DNA from: Actinomycetes bacterium
GTDB taxonomy: Bacteria; Actinomycetota; Acidimicrobiia; Acidimicrobiales; Palsa-688
Reading direction: 5' to 3'
Assembly (NCBI GenBank): GCA_021816565.1
Contig: JAKAXN010000253.1
Location: 1-6,620 of the forward strand
Length of the DNA stretch: 6,620 bases
The notes under the pieces were generated by a model that ran no database searches, was not told where the DNA came from, and saw only the letters and a program-made list of their open reading frames with translations. The position numbers and the translations under genes were made by a program. Positions within the stretch are counted from its first letter, which is position 1; each line of letters begins with the position of its first letter. Below are positions 1 through 5,886 of the stretch, piece by piece.

Positions 1-89
1 CGGCGGGTCCTCCGGGGCCGGAGCACTACCTGCTATTTTGCCCCTTCGGGGTCCGGCTGGCGGGCCCGCTGTGCCGGGGTCGCTTGTGA
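1..89 (+). CDS. Possible 3' end of an upstream gene (28 codons visible), unrecognised
   Basis: Reading from position 3, the window opens with 28 sense codons closed by a TGA at 87-89. The visible protein ends in a fairly hydrophobic stretch (HYLLFCPFGV, then LAGPLCRGRL). Most codons in this frame end in G or C, clearly more than in the sepH frame over the same bases, which suggests this frame is the coding one here. The TGA overlaps the sepH GTG start as GTGA, the same junction seen between queG and the pimB'-like gene. I do not recognise the protein, and 28 codons are too few for a family call. The alternative is that this is simply sepH leader sequence. Confidence 0.35.
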   Translation, partial: AGPPGPEHYLLFCPFGVRLAGPLCRGRL

Positions 90-2212
90 GACAACTCCAC
101 GTAATCGGCTTCACTTCCGACCATGGAGGTCTCATCCTCGCCGCCCGGCGGGGGGCACAGACCGGCGGTTACGTCCTTCAGATAGATGAGACCCTTCTGA
201 GCCACCTGGCCACCGCCAGAGGCCTGGGCTCCGGCCCGGCCGGGGCCATGCCGGAGCAGTGGGGAACGGCCGCGGCCGGGTCGCCCGGCGAGGGTGACGA
301 GCCGACGGGGGAGGAGCCGGCGACGGCCCCGGCCCGACCGCCCCGGGCCCCGGTGCAGAGCGGTCTGAGCCCGCGCGAGATCCAGGCCCGCCTGCGGGCC
401 GGGCGCACGGTCGAGGAGGTAGCCGCGGAGGCCGGTGTCACCACCGACTGGGTCGACCGCTTCGCCGCTCCTGTGTTGGCCGAGCAGGCGGCGGCCGTCA
501 CCCGGGCCGCCGAGAGCACCCTGCACACGCCCCGCCGGGGCAGCTCGGACCGCCCGCTGGAGGGGTCGGTGCTGCGCAACCTGGCCGACCGGGGCGTGCT
601 CCTCACCGCGGAGGAGTTCACCGGGGGCTGGTCCGCCTGCCACCTGATCGAGCACGACTGGTTGGTGCGCTTCCGCTTCCGCTCCCGGGGGCGGCAGATG
701 ACCGCGGAGTGGACACTCGACACGTCCAGCGGGGCGCTGGCCGCCCGCAACCGCCTGGGCACGGAGTTGGGTTTCGTGGACCCGGGTCGGCCGGCGGCCG
801 TGCTGGCCGACATCGAGTCCTCATCCGAGGCGCCGACGGTGGGGGCCGGGGCCCGGCGGGCTCCAGCCGCCAAGCGTCGCCCGGCCGGTACCCGCCAGGC
901 GGCCGGAAAGGCGCCGGCCAAAGCGGTCCGCCGGGCGTCCACTCCGACCAGCGGACGGGCCCGGGCCGGCGACCGCAAGGCCGCCCCGGGGGGGACGACC
1001 GCCCGGAAGGGCCAGGCCGGATCGACCGGGAAGCCGGCATCGGCGAGGAAGGCGGCCGCCCCGAGGGCCGCGGCCGGCAACGCGACCAGGGCCAAGACGA
1101 CCGCGGCCAAGACCACCCCGGCCAAGACCACCGCAGCCAGGACGACTGCGGCCAAGACCACCCCGGCCAAGACCACCGCAGCCAGGACGACTGCGGCCAA
1201 GACCACCCCGGCCAAGACCACCGCAGCCAGGACGACCCCGGGCGGGGCCCGGGCGAGCAGGTCCGCCACCCCCCGGACAGCGCCGGCCCCGACCAACCCG
1301 GCCGACGCGGTCCATGCCCCGGCGACCCGGACGGCCATTGCCGGGGCGGCCGCCACCGATCGGCCCGGCGACCCGGTCAGACCGGCACCCGTAAGGCCTC
1401 CGCAGAGGTCGGGCGGCCCGACCCCGCTGGACGACGGGGCATCCGCAGCGCGGACGGCGGGCCCCGCCCGGCCCAGCGCCCCCATCGGGACACCGACGGC
1501 ACCGGCGCCCGGGATGACGTCCGGGCCGGCGCCACAGCCGCGGGACATCCCGGCGATCATGGGCCCGGTACCGCCGCGGCCTGCGACTACAGGTGGCGAC
1601 AGCTTCCCACCGGGCGGGGCGGCCCGCCCGGCGGCTCCGGACAGCAATCGCAGCCCCGTCGGCACCGCATCCAACGGGTCCGGGCCGCACCCGTCGGGCA
1701 ACGGGTCCGCCAAGACCCCCGCCCCCGGCCCGGCCGGTGGCTCCATGCAGGTGGGCGACCGGCCGGCCGGGCAACCACCGGGACCGGCCAGCCGGGCGAT
1801 GGGCGCCCCGGTTCCGGCCCACGTGGCCAGTCAGCCCAACGGCGACCGCCCGGCCAACGGGACCACCCCCGCCAACGGGACCGCCCCGGGCGGTGGGACC
1901 ACCCCCGACGACGGTCAGGAGCCGGGCGAGGGGGCCGCCCGACGCCGGATCCTGCGTCGACGGCCCGACCGGCCCCTGAGAGCCGACCGGCCGCTGCGGG
2001 CCACCGGCCGGCAGCCGTCTACCGGAACGGAGCCAGCCACTGGCCCATCCGAGGGCGCCCCGTCGGGCCCGGCCCGGTTCGCGCCGGCGGCGTCCGGACG
2101 CCCGGTGATCCATGCGGAGTCGGCCCGGGCGGTCCCCCCGGATCCTCCGACATCCCCGAACCGGACCGGGGAGACACCCGCCATCGGCGACCGGCCCGGC
2201 CAGCCCGGTTGA
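86..2212 (+). CDS. sepH: Septation protein SepH (DUF3071) with a long Ala/Pro/Lys/Arg/Thr-rich disordered tail
   Basis: SepH is an actinobacterial cell-division protein; in Streptomyces it binds FtsZ through a helix-turn-helix in its DUF3071 domain and promotes filament assembly. This 708-residue protein shows that domain at about residues 1-232. It opens with RQLHVIGFTSDHGGLIL and a VLQIDE strand. The helix-turn-helix is at about 93-126 (SPREIQARLRAG, then EEVAAEAGV and VDRF). An aromatic/basic segment with HDWLVRFRFRSRGRQ follows at about 190-207. Residues from about 245 to 708 are low complexity. They contain three 15-residue AKTTP-type repeats (340-384), PANGT repeats, and an Arg-rich patch (619-643) with two DRPLRA copies. 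GTG 86 was chosen because known SepH proteins begin at this point and because a preceding reading frame ends here. An in-frame TTG at 38 would add 16 residues without resemblance to the family. The first codons use more A/T-ending triplets (AGA, CAA, GTA, CAT) than the rest. The domain call is firm; the function of the tail is unknown. Confidence 0.88.
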   Translation: MRQLHVIGFTSDHGGLILAARRGAQTGGYVLQIDETLLSHLATARGLGSGPAGAMPEQWGTAAAGSPGEGDEPTGEEPATAPARPPRAPVQSGLSPREIQARLRAGRTVEEVAAEAGVTTDWVDRFAAPVLAEQAAAVTRAAESTLHTPRRGSSDRPLEGSVLRNLADRGVLLTAEEFTGGWSACHLIEHDWLVRFRFRSRGRQMTAEWTLDTSSGALAARNRLGTELGFVDPGRPAAVLADIESSSEAPTVGAGARRAPAAKRRPAGTRQAAGKAPAKAVRRASTPTSGRARAGDRKAAPGGTTARKGQAGSTGKPASARKAAAPRAAAGNATRAKTTAAKTTPAKTTAARTTAAKTTPAKTTAARTTAAKTTPAKTTAARTTPGGARASRSATPRTAPAPTNPADAVHAPATRTAIAGAAATDRPGDPVRPAPVRPPQRSGGPTPLDDGASAARTAGPARPSAPIGTPTAPAPGMTSGPAPQPRDIPAIMGPVPPRPATTGGDSFPPGGAARPAAPDSNRSPVGTASNGSGPHPSGNGSAKTPAPGPAGGSMQVGDRPAGQPPGPASRAMGAPVPAHVASQPNGDRPANGTTPANGTAPGGGTTPDDGQEPGEGAARRRILRRRPDRPLRADRPLRATGRQPSTGTEPATGPSEGAPSGPARFAPAASGRPVIHAESARAVPPDPPTSPNRTGETPAIGDRPGQPG
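1103..1237 (+). repeat. Three tandem 45-nt repeats inside the sepH tail
   Basis: Units lie at 1103-1147, 1148-1192 and 1193-1237. They are identical except for the last base (T, T, C), and each encodes AAKTTPAKTTAARTT in the sepH frame. A partial unit (AKTT) precedes them at about 1091-1102. Identity at the DNA level, including synonymous positions (GCA against GCG, AGG for Arg), indicates recent duplication or slippage. The unit length is a multiple of three, so copy-number change keeps the frame. The encoded pattern resembles the Lys/Ala/Pro/Thr tails of histone H1-like proteins. Confidence 0.95.
1853..1888 (+). repeat. Two tandem 18-nt repeats (Pro/Ala-Asn-Gly-Thr) in the sepH tail
   Basis: Units at 1853-1870 and 1871-1888 share GCCAACGGGACC followed by a variable six bases, encoding ANGTTP and ANGTAP. 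This is one of several short repeats in the disordered part of SepH. A further 18-nt pair encoding DRPLRA lies at 1967-2002. They look like low-complexity expansion and carry no sign of a mobile element. Confidence 0.7.
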
Positions 2213-3327
2213 CCGCGGCCGCCCGCCTGGCCGATGAGGTCCGGCGGATCGGCCGGGAGTCCGGACTGGACGGCGTCGGGATATGCGACGCCTCGCCTTT
2301 CACCGAGGCCAGACGGGTCATCGAGGAGCGCCGGGCCCAGGGCTGGGCCGGCGGGATGCAGTTCACCTACCGCAACCCGGCCCGGGCCACCGACCCCTCC
2401 GCCACCCTGCCCGACGCCCGGGCCCTGGTCGTCGGAGCCCGCTCCTACCGCCGTCGGCCCCCGGGGCCGGCCGGTTCCGCCGGCCCCCAGGGCCGGGTGG
2501 CCCGGTATTCGTGGGTGGACCACTACCGGCCGCTGCGCCAGGCCCTCGGGGCGGTGGCCGATCGGCTCAGCCGGGACGGCTGGCAGGCCCGGGTGCTGGC
2601 CGACGACAACGCCCTGGTCGACCGGGCCGCCGCGGTGCGGGCCGGGATCGGCTGGTACGGCAAGAACGCCAACGTCCTGCTGCCCGGGGCCGGCTCCTGG
2701 TTCGTGCTCGGGTCGGTCGTCACCGACGCCCCGATAGCCCCCTTCGAGGTGGTCCCGGCGGTGCCAGACGGGTGCGGTCCGTGCCGCCGCTGCATCCTCG
2801 ACTGCCCGACCGGGGCCCTGGTGGGCCCCGGTCAGCTGGACGCCCGGCGCTGCCTGGCCTGGTTGGTCCAGGCTCCCGGTGTGTTCCCCCCGCAGTACCG
2901 GGCCGCCCTCGGGGACCGCCTGTACGGCTGTGACGAGTGCCAGGAACGCTGCCCGGTCAACCGCCGGGGCGAACGGTCCACCCCGGCCCCCCCGGCCGAG
3001 GACGGGGCACAGGCCCGCCTGGCGGTGCTGGACCTGCTCGCCTCTGACGACGCCACGCTCGAGGCCCTGGTCGGGCGGTGGTACATCCCCGGGCGGGAGC
3101 TGCGCTACGTGAGGCGCAACGCCCTCATCGTCGTCGGCAACATCGGCCGCCCCGACGACCCGGCGGTGGTGTCCACCCTGGTCCGCTTCCTCGCCGACCC
3201 CGATCCGCTCCTGCGGGCCCACGCCACGTGGGCCGCCGACCGGGTGGGGCGGCCCGACCTGCTGGCCGCGGTGGCCGGCGACCCCGACCCGCTGGTGCGG
3301 GCCGAGCTGGAGCAGCTGAGCCGGTGA
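2209..3327 (+). CDS. queG: Epoxyqueuosine reductase QueG
   Basis: QueG is a cytoplasmic, cobalamin-dependent iron-sulfur enzyme that reduces epoxyqueuosine to queuosine at tRNA position 34, the last step of the pathway. The 372-residue length is normal for the family. The N-terminal cobalamin-binding part shows GRVARYSW (96-102), an ADDNALVDR stretch (131-139) whose Asp132 aligns with the family's proposed catalytic Asp, and AGIGWYGKN (145-153). Two 4Fe-4S clusters are supported by C189/C192/C195/C199P, C215, and C241/C244/C248P. The C-terminus (about 300-365) carries HEAT-like repeats (RRNALIVVGNIG, LLRAHATWAADRVG), the region that contacts tRNA. The TTG start at 2209 overlaps the sepH TGA as TTGA. 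It is the only plausible in-frame start near the first conserved residues (ARLADEVRRIGRESG), so translational coupling to sepH is likely. No tgt, queA or other queuosine gene is in the window. Confidence 0.92.
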   Translation: MTAAARLADEVRRIGRESGLDGVGICDASPFTEARRVIEERRAQGWAGGMQFTYRNPARATDPSATLPDARALVVGARSYRRRPPGPAGSAGPQGRVARYSWVDHYRPLRQALGAVADRLSRDGWQARVLADDNALVDRAAAVRAGIGWYGKNANVLLPGAGSWFVLGSVVTDAPIAPFEVVPAVPDGCGPCRRCILDCPTGALVGPGQLDARRCLAWLVQAPGVFPPQYRAALGDRLYGCDECQERCPVNRRGERSTPAPPAEDGAQARLAVLDLLASDDATLEALVGRWYIPGRELRYVRRNALIVVGNIGRPDDPAVVSTLVRFLADPDPLLRAHATWAADRVGRPDLLAAVAGDPDPLVRAELEQLSR

Positions 3328-4466
3328 TCCGCCACCTCCTGGTGACCAACGACTTCCCCCCGAAGATCGGGGGGATCCAGTCCTACCTGTGGGAGCTGTG
3401 GCGCCGCCTGCCCCCCGAGGATGTGACGGTGCTCACCAGCCCCTACGCCGGGGCCGCCGATTTCGACCGGGCCCAGCCGTTCCGGGTGGAGCGCACCAGG
3501 GAGCCGGTCCTCCTGCCCAGCCCGGTGATGGTCCGCCGCATCCGGAAGCTGGCCCGGGAGGTGGACGCCCGCGTCGTGGTGCTCGACCCGGCCGTGCCGC
3601 TGGGCCTGGTGGGTCCCCGCCTGGGACTGCCCTACGCCGCGGTCCTCCACGGCGCCGAGGTGACGGTGCCGGGCCGGCTGCCCGTCACCCGCCCGCTGCT
3701 GGCCCGGGTGCTGAGGGGCGCATCGCTGCTCATCTCGGCCGGAGGGTACCCCGAGGCCGAGGCCAGGAGGGCCGAGGCCCGGCTACCCCCCGTCGTGCAG
3801 GTGCCGCCGGGGGTGGACACCAGCCGCTTCGTCCCGCTGCCAGCCATCGATCGCAGCGCGGCGCGGGTCCGGATGGGTCTCCCGGCCCGGGGCCCGCTGG
3901 TCGTCTCGGTCAGCCGGTTGGTGCCCCGCAAGGGGATGGACGTCCTGATAGAGGCGGCCGCCGCCCTGCGGGCCGCCGGGCAGCCGGACCTGACGGTGGC
4001 CATCGCCGGGGCCGGGCGCGACCGGCCCCGGCTCGAGCGGATGATCGCCCGGCTCGGGGCACCGGTACGCCTGCTCGGCCGGGTGGCCGACGCCGACCTG
4101 CCCGACCTGTACGCCTGCGCCGACGTGTTCGCCCTGTGCTGCCGCAACCGGTGGGGGGGACTCGAGCAGGAGGGCTTCGGCATCGTGTTCCTCGAGGCCG
4201 CCGCGGCCGGCGTGCCCAGCGTGGCCGGCGACAGCGGCGGGGCAGCCGAGGCGGTGGCCGACGGGTCGACCGGCGTGGTGGTGAACCGGCCCGACGACCC
4301 GGCGGCGGTGGCGGAAGCGATCTCCCGGCTGATCGACGACCCGGCGGGGGCTCTGCAGCAGGGACGCGCCGCCCGGGACCGGGCGGTCAGCGAGTTCGCC
4401 TACGACGTGCTGGCCGCCCGCCTGGAGACCGCGCTCGACGGGCTCATCACGGACCGCGGTGTGTAG
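3324..4466 (+). CDS. pimB: GT4 glycosyltransferase, probable phosphatidylinositol mannoside mannosyltransferase PimB'
   Basis: The 380-residue protein is a GT-B fold, GT4 family retaining glycosyltransferase. PimB' transfers mannose from GDP-mannose to the 6-position of the inositol of Ac1PIM1, giving Ac1PIM2, at the cytoplasmic face of the membrane. The N-terminus TNDFPPKIGGIQSYL (8-22) is close to the mycobacterial and corynebacterial PimB' signature. Other landmarks are HGAEV (109-113), PPGVDTSRF (161-169), and SRLVPRKG (197-204), whose Arg and Lys bind the donor diphosphate. The EX7E motif is E283 to E291 (EGFGIVFLE), followed by AGDSGGAAEAV. The GTG start at 3324 overlaps the queG TGA as GTGA; the first conserved residues follow at once. 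The SRPBCC gene downstream supports PimB', since a similar gene lies near pimB in mycobacteria. Another GT4 mannosyl- or glucosyltransferase specificity remains possible. Confidence 0.8.
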   Translation: MIRHLLVTNDFPPKIGGIQSYLWELWRRLPPEDVTVLTSPYAGAADFDRAQPFRVERTREPVLLPSPVMVRRIRKLAREVDARVVVLDPAVPLGLVGPRLGLPYAAVLHGAEVTVPGRLPVTRPLLARVLRGASLLISAGGYPEAEARRAEARLPPVVQVPPGVDTSRFVPLPAIDRSAARVRMGLPARGPLVVSVSRLVPRKGMDVLIEAAAALRAAGQPDLTVAIAGAGRDRPRLERMIARLGAPVRLLGRVADADLPDLYACADVFALCCRNRWGGLEQEGFGIVFLEAAAAGVPSVAGDSGGAAEAVADGSTGVVVNRPDDPAAVAEAISRLIDDPAGALQQGRAARDRAVSEFAYDVLAARLETALDGLITDRGV

Positions 4467-4531
4467 CCTGAAGCCCGGGCGGGCGGCCGGAGCGTGTCGC
4501 GCACTACGTTGCTGGCCGGGAATGCGTCGCC

Positions 4532-4538
4532 AAGGAGG
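4532..4538 (+). promoter_or_regulatory. Strong Shine-Dalgarno site that fixes the SRPBCC start
   Basis: AAGGAGG lies nine bases before GTG 4548 and is nearly perfectly complementary to the 16S rRNA 3' end. It decides for GTG 4548 over the in-frame GTG at 4494, which lies upstream of this site. It is the best ribosome binding site in the window; the other genes rely on stop/start overlaps or weak sites. Confidence 0.8.
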
Positions 4539-4547
4539 TTCCCGGAC

Positions 4548-5033
4548 GTGGAGGAGCAGGTAACCGAGCGGATGATCATCCGCGGTACGCCCGACGACTG
4601 CTACGGGGTACTGATCGATTTCGAGCGCTACCCGGACTGGGCCGCCGACATCAAGGCCGTCCAGGTGGACGAGCGCGACTCCGCCGGCCGGGCGGTGACG
4701 GTCACGTTCCGGGCCGCGGCGTTCGGGCGCAGCACGTCCTACACCCTCCGCTACGACTACAGCCGGGCGCCCGAGGAGCTGAGCTGGGTGCAGATAGACG
4801 GGGACATAACCCGCCGCCTGGACGGCTCCTACCACCTGTCTCCGTCGGGGGACAGCTCCACTGAAATCGACTACGAACTGATCGTGGACCTGAAGGTCCC
4901 CCTCCCCGGCTTCGTCAAGCGGCGGGCCGAGGGCCGGATCATGGGTACCGCCCTCCGGGAGCTGAAAGTGGTGGTCGAAGGCAGCGCCCACTCCGGCGGC
5001 GGACCGGACCCGGCCGTCCCGTCCGGCGCCTGA
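4548..5033 (+). CDS. SRPBCC (START-like, polyketide cyclase/dehydrase family) small protein
   Basis: This 161-residue protein has the single SRPBCC helix-grip domain, whose cavity binds lipids or other hydrophobic ligands. Visible landmarks are an N-terminal strand (VTERMIIRGT), the first helix ending in DFERYPDWAADIK (24-36), central strands (AVTVTFRAAAFG, STSYTLRYDY), SWVQIDGDITRRLDGSYHL (79-97), TEIDYELIVDLKVPLP (105-120), and a long C-terminal helix (about 121-145). A short Gly/Pro/Ser tail follows. There is no signal peptide or membrane segment. It resembles mycobacterial Rv2185c (TB16.3), which lies near pimB there, so a part in phosphatidylinositol mannoside or other envelope-lipid handling is a reasonable guess. 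No catalytic residues can be named and the ligand is unknown. The 81-nt gap after the GT gene contains no clear terminator. Confidence 0.85.
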   Translation: MEEQVTERMIIRGTPDDCYGVLIDFERYPDWAADIKAVQVDERDSAGRAVTVTFRAAAFGRSTSYTLRYDYSRAPEELSWVQIDGDITRRLDGSYHLSPSGDSSTEIDYELIVDLKVPLPGFVKRRAEGRIMGTALRELKVVVEGSAHSGGGPDPAVPSGA

Positions 5034-5064
5034 GCGTCTCCCGGGCGGACCGGCCACGGCCCCG

Positions 5065-5157
5065 ATTCCGGTAGGCGACGCCGACGACGAGCGCGTCGCC
5101 GGGTACCGCCACCTCCTCTCCGGCGACCGCCGCAGCCGCATCGAGCGGGCCTCGGGG
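5065..5157 (+). other. Coding-like N-terminal extension of the RNA methyltransferase without a canonical start codon
   Basis: The frame of the downstream methyltransferase stays open upstream to a TGA at 4963. From about 5071 its codons almost all end in G or C and read VGDADDERVAGYRHLLSGDR and onward. This resembles the N-terminal helix (NPRVKAYRxLL-like, followed by FVVEGPR) of SpoU/TrmH methyltransferases. Between the preceding stop and GTG 5158 there is no ATG, GTG or TTG in any forward frame. ATT at 5065 is the nearest known rare start codon and would give a 266-residue protein of normal family length. A sequence or assembly error, or true initiation at 5158, are the alternatives. Confidence 0.55.
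5069..5108 (+). other. Bulged 13-bp hairpin at the junction before the methyltransferase gene
   Basis: Bases 5069-5081 (CGGTAGGCGACGC) pair with 5093-5100 (GCGTCGCC) plus 5104-5108 (TACCG), leaving a three-G bulge at 5101-5103 and an 11-nt loop at 5082-5092. All 13 pairs are Watson-Crick. There is no T-run after it, so it is not an ordinary intrinsic terminator. It lies just after the possible ATT start, inside the coding-like extension. Chance hairpins are common at this GC content, so a regulatory role is unproven. Confidence 0.4.
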
Positions 5158-5865
5158 GTGTTCGTCGTGGAGGGCCCCCGGGCCATCGGGGGGCTGCTCG
5201 AGCAGCGGTGGCCGCTCAGATCGGTGCTCCTGTCCGAGGCCCGGGTCGCGGCCCGCCCGGATCTGGTGTCCGCCGCCGAGGCCGCCGGCGCCATGGTGCT
5301 GGTCGCCGGCCAGGAGCTCTTCGACCGGGTGGCCGGGTACCCGGTCCACCGGGGGGCGCTGGCCCTGGCCGAGAGGCCCCCGGAGCGCGGTGCGGCCGAG
5401 CTGGTCAGGTCGGGCCGGCTGGTGCTGGTGGTGGAGGCGGTGAACGACTTCGAGAATCTGGGCTCGCTGTTCCGCAACGCCGCGGCGTTCGGCGCCGGGG
5501 CCGTCCTGCTCGACGGACGCACCGCCGACCCGCTGTACCGGCGCTGCGTGCGGGTGTCGCTCGGGCACGTGATGCGGGTGCCCTTCGCCCGGGTGGCTGA
5601 CTGGCCGGCCGGGTTGGGCCTCCTGGGCCGGGCCGGCTACACCCTGGTGGCCCTCAGCCCCTCGGGCGGGACGGATATCGCCGAGGTGGCGTCCGGGTGC
5701 CGCGGTCCGGTGGCGGTCATGGTCGGATCCGAGGGCGACGGCCTGACCCCCGGCGCCCTGGCCGCCGCCGACCGGGTGGCCCGCATCACGATGGCGTCGG
5801 GAGTCGACTCGCTCAACGTGGCCACCGCCGCAGCGGTCGCTCTGCACCGCTTCCAGGCGTCCTGA
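5158..5865 (+). CDS. SpoU/TrmH family RNA 2'-O-ribose methyltransferase
   Basis: SPOUT-superfamily enzymes of this group transfer a methyl group from S-adenosylmethionine to a ribose 2'-OH in tRNA or rRNA. The 235 residues from GTG 5158 begin with FVVEGPRAIGGLL, the start of the RNA 2'-O-methyltransferase substrate-binding domain (about 1-72). The catalytic SpoU domain follows from about 88. Motif 1 is N96 to R106 (NDFENLGSLFRN), with the invariant Asn and Arg. Motif 2 is VMVGSEGDGL (187-196). Motif 3 is SGVDSLNVATAAA (214-226); these last two form the trefoil-knot SAM site. GTG 5158 is the first canonical start codon in frame but sits right at FVVEGPR and lacks a clear ribosome binding site, so the true N-terminus is probably further upstream. 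The RNA target cannot be read from the sequence: tRNA (TrmH) or 23S rRNA (RlmB/TsnR-like) are both possible. Confidence 0.88.
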   Translation: MFVVEGPRAIGGLLEQRWPLRSVLLSEARVAARPDLVSAAEAAGAMVLVAGQELFDRVAGYPVHRGALALAERPPERGAAELVRSGRLVLVVEAVNDFENLGSLFRNAAAFGAGAVLLDGRTADPLYRRCVRVSLGHVMRVPFARVADWPAGLGLLGRAGYTLVALSPSGGTDIAEVASGCRGPVAVMVGSEGDGLTPGALAAADRVARITMASGVDSLNVATAAAVALHRFQAS

Positions 5866-5872
5866 GCCCGCC

Positions 5873-5878
5873 TAGGGT
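5873..5878 (+). promoter_or_regulatory. Possible -10 box or Shine-Dalgarno just before the SDR gene
   Basis: TAGGGT (5873-5878) fits the actinobacterial TANNNT -10 pattern and ends eight bases before ATG 5887, the spacing expected for a leaderless or nearly leaderless transcript. The same bases contain AGGG (5874-5877), nine bases before the ATG, which could instead be the ribosome binding site. I see no convincing -35 box. The two readings cannot be separated from sequence alone. Confidence 0.3.
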
Positions 5879-5886
5879 AAGGGGTC

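Noticed and set aside
31..39. Extended -10 promoter (TGCTATTTT) before sepH
   Set aside because: It is the only AT-rich patch nearby, but there is no -35 box and the bases also read as codons of the possible upstream gene. Too weak to list.
41..51. Small CCCC-TTC-GGGG hairpin before sepH
   Set aside because: Only four pairs and expected often by chance at this base composition.
1103..1237. CRISPR-like or satellite repeat array
   Set aside because: The units are directly adjacent with no spacers and are translated in frame as part of SepH.
178..1746. Long open frame on the - strand (522 codons) opposite sepH
   Set aside because: Composition is Val/Leu/Ala repeats mirroring the AKTT tract, with no recognisable domain. 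Open antisense frames are expected at this GC content, and the + strand frame has a clear SepH domain.
709..2208. Upstream extension of the queG frame through the sepH tail, suggesting a fusion protein
   Set aside because: The extension is a frame-shifted reading of the sepH repeats (Gln/Asp/His/Arg-rich) without family resemblance; QueG homology begins just after 2209.
4464..4469. TAGCCT as a -10 box for the SRPBCC gene
   Set aside because: It coincides with the stop codon of the glycosyltransferase gene and has no -35 element at a suitable distance.
4494..4547. Earlier GTG start (4494) for the SRPBCC protein
   Set aside because: The strong AAGGAGG at 4532-4538 lies downstream of it and fits GTG 4548; the extra 18 residues do not resemble the family.
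3783..5522. Long open frame on the - strand (579 codons) across the pimB', SRPBCC and methyltransferase genes
   Set aside because: It spans three genes with clear + strand family motifs and shows no domain of its own; it is a GC-driven shadow.
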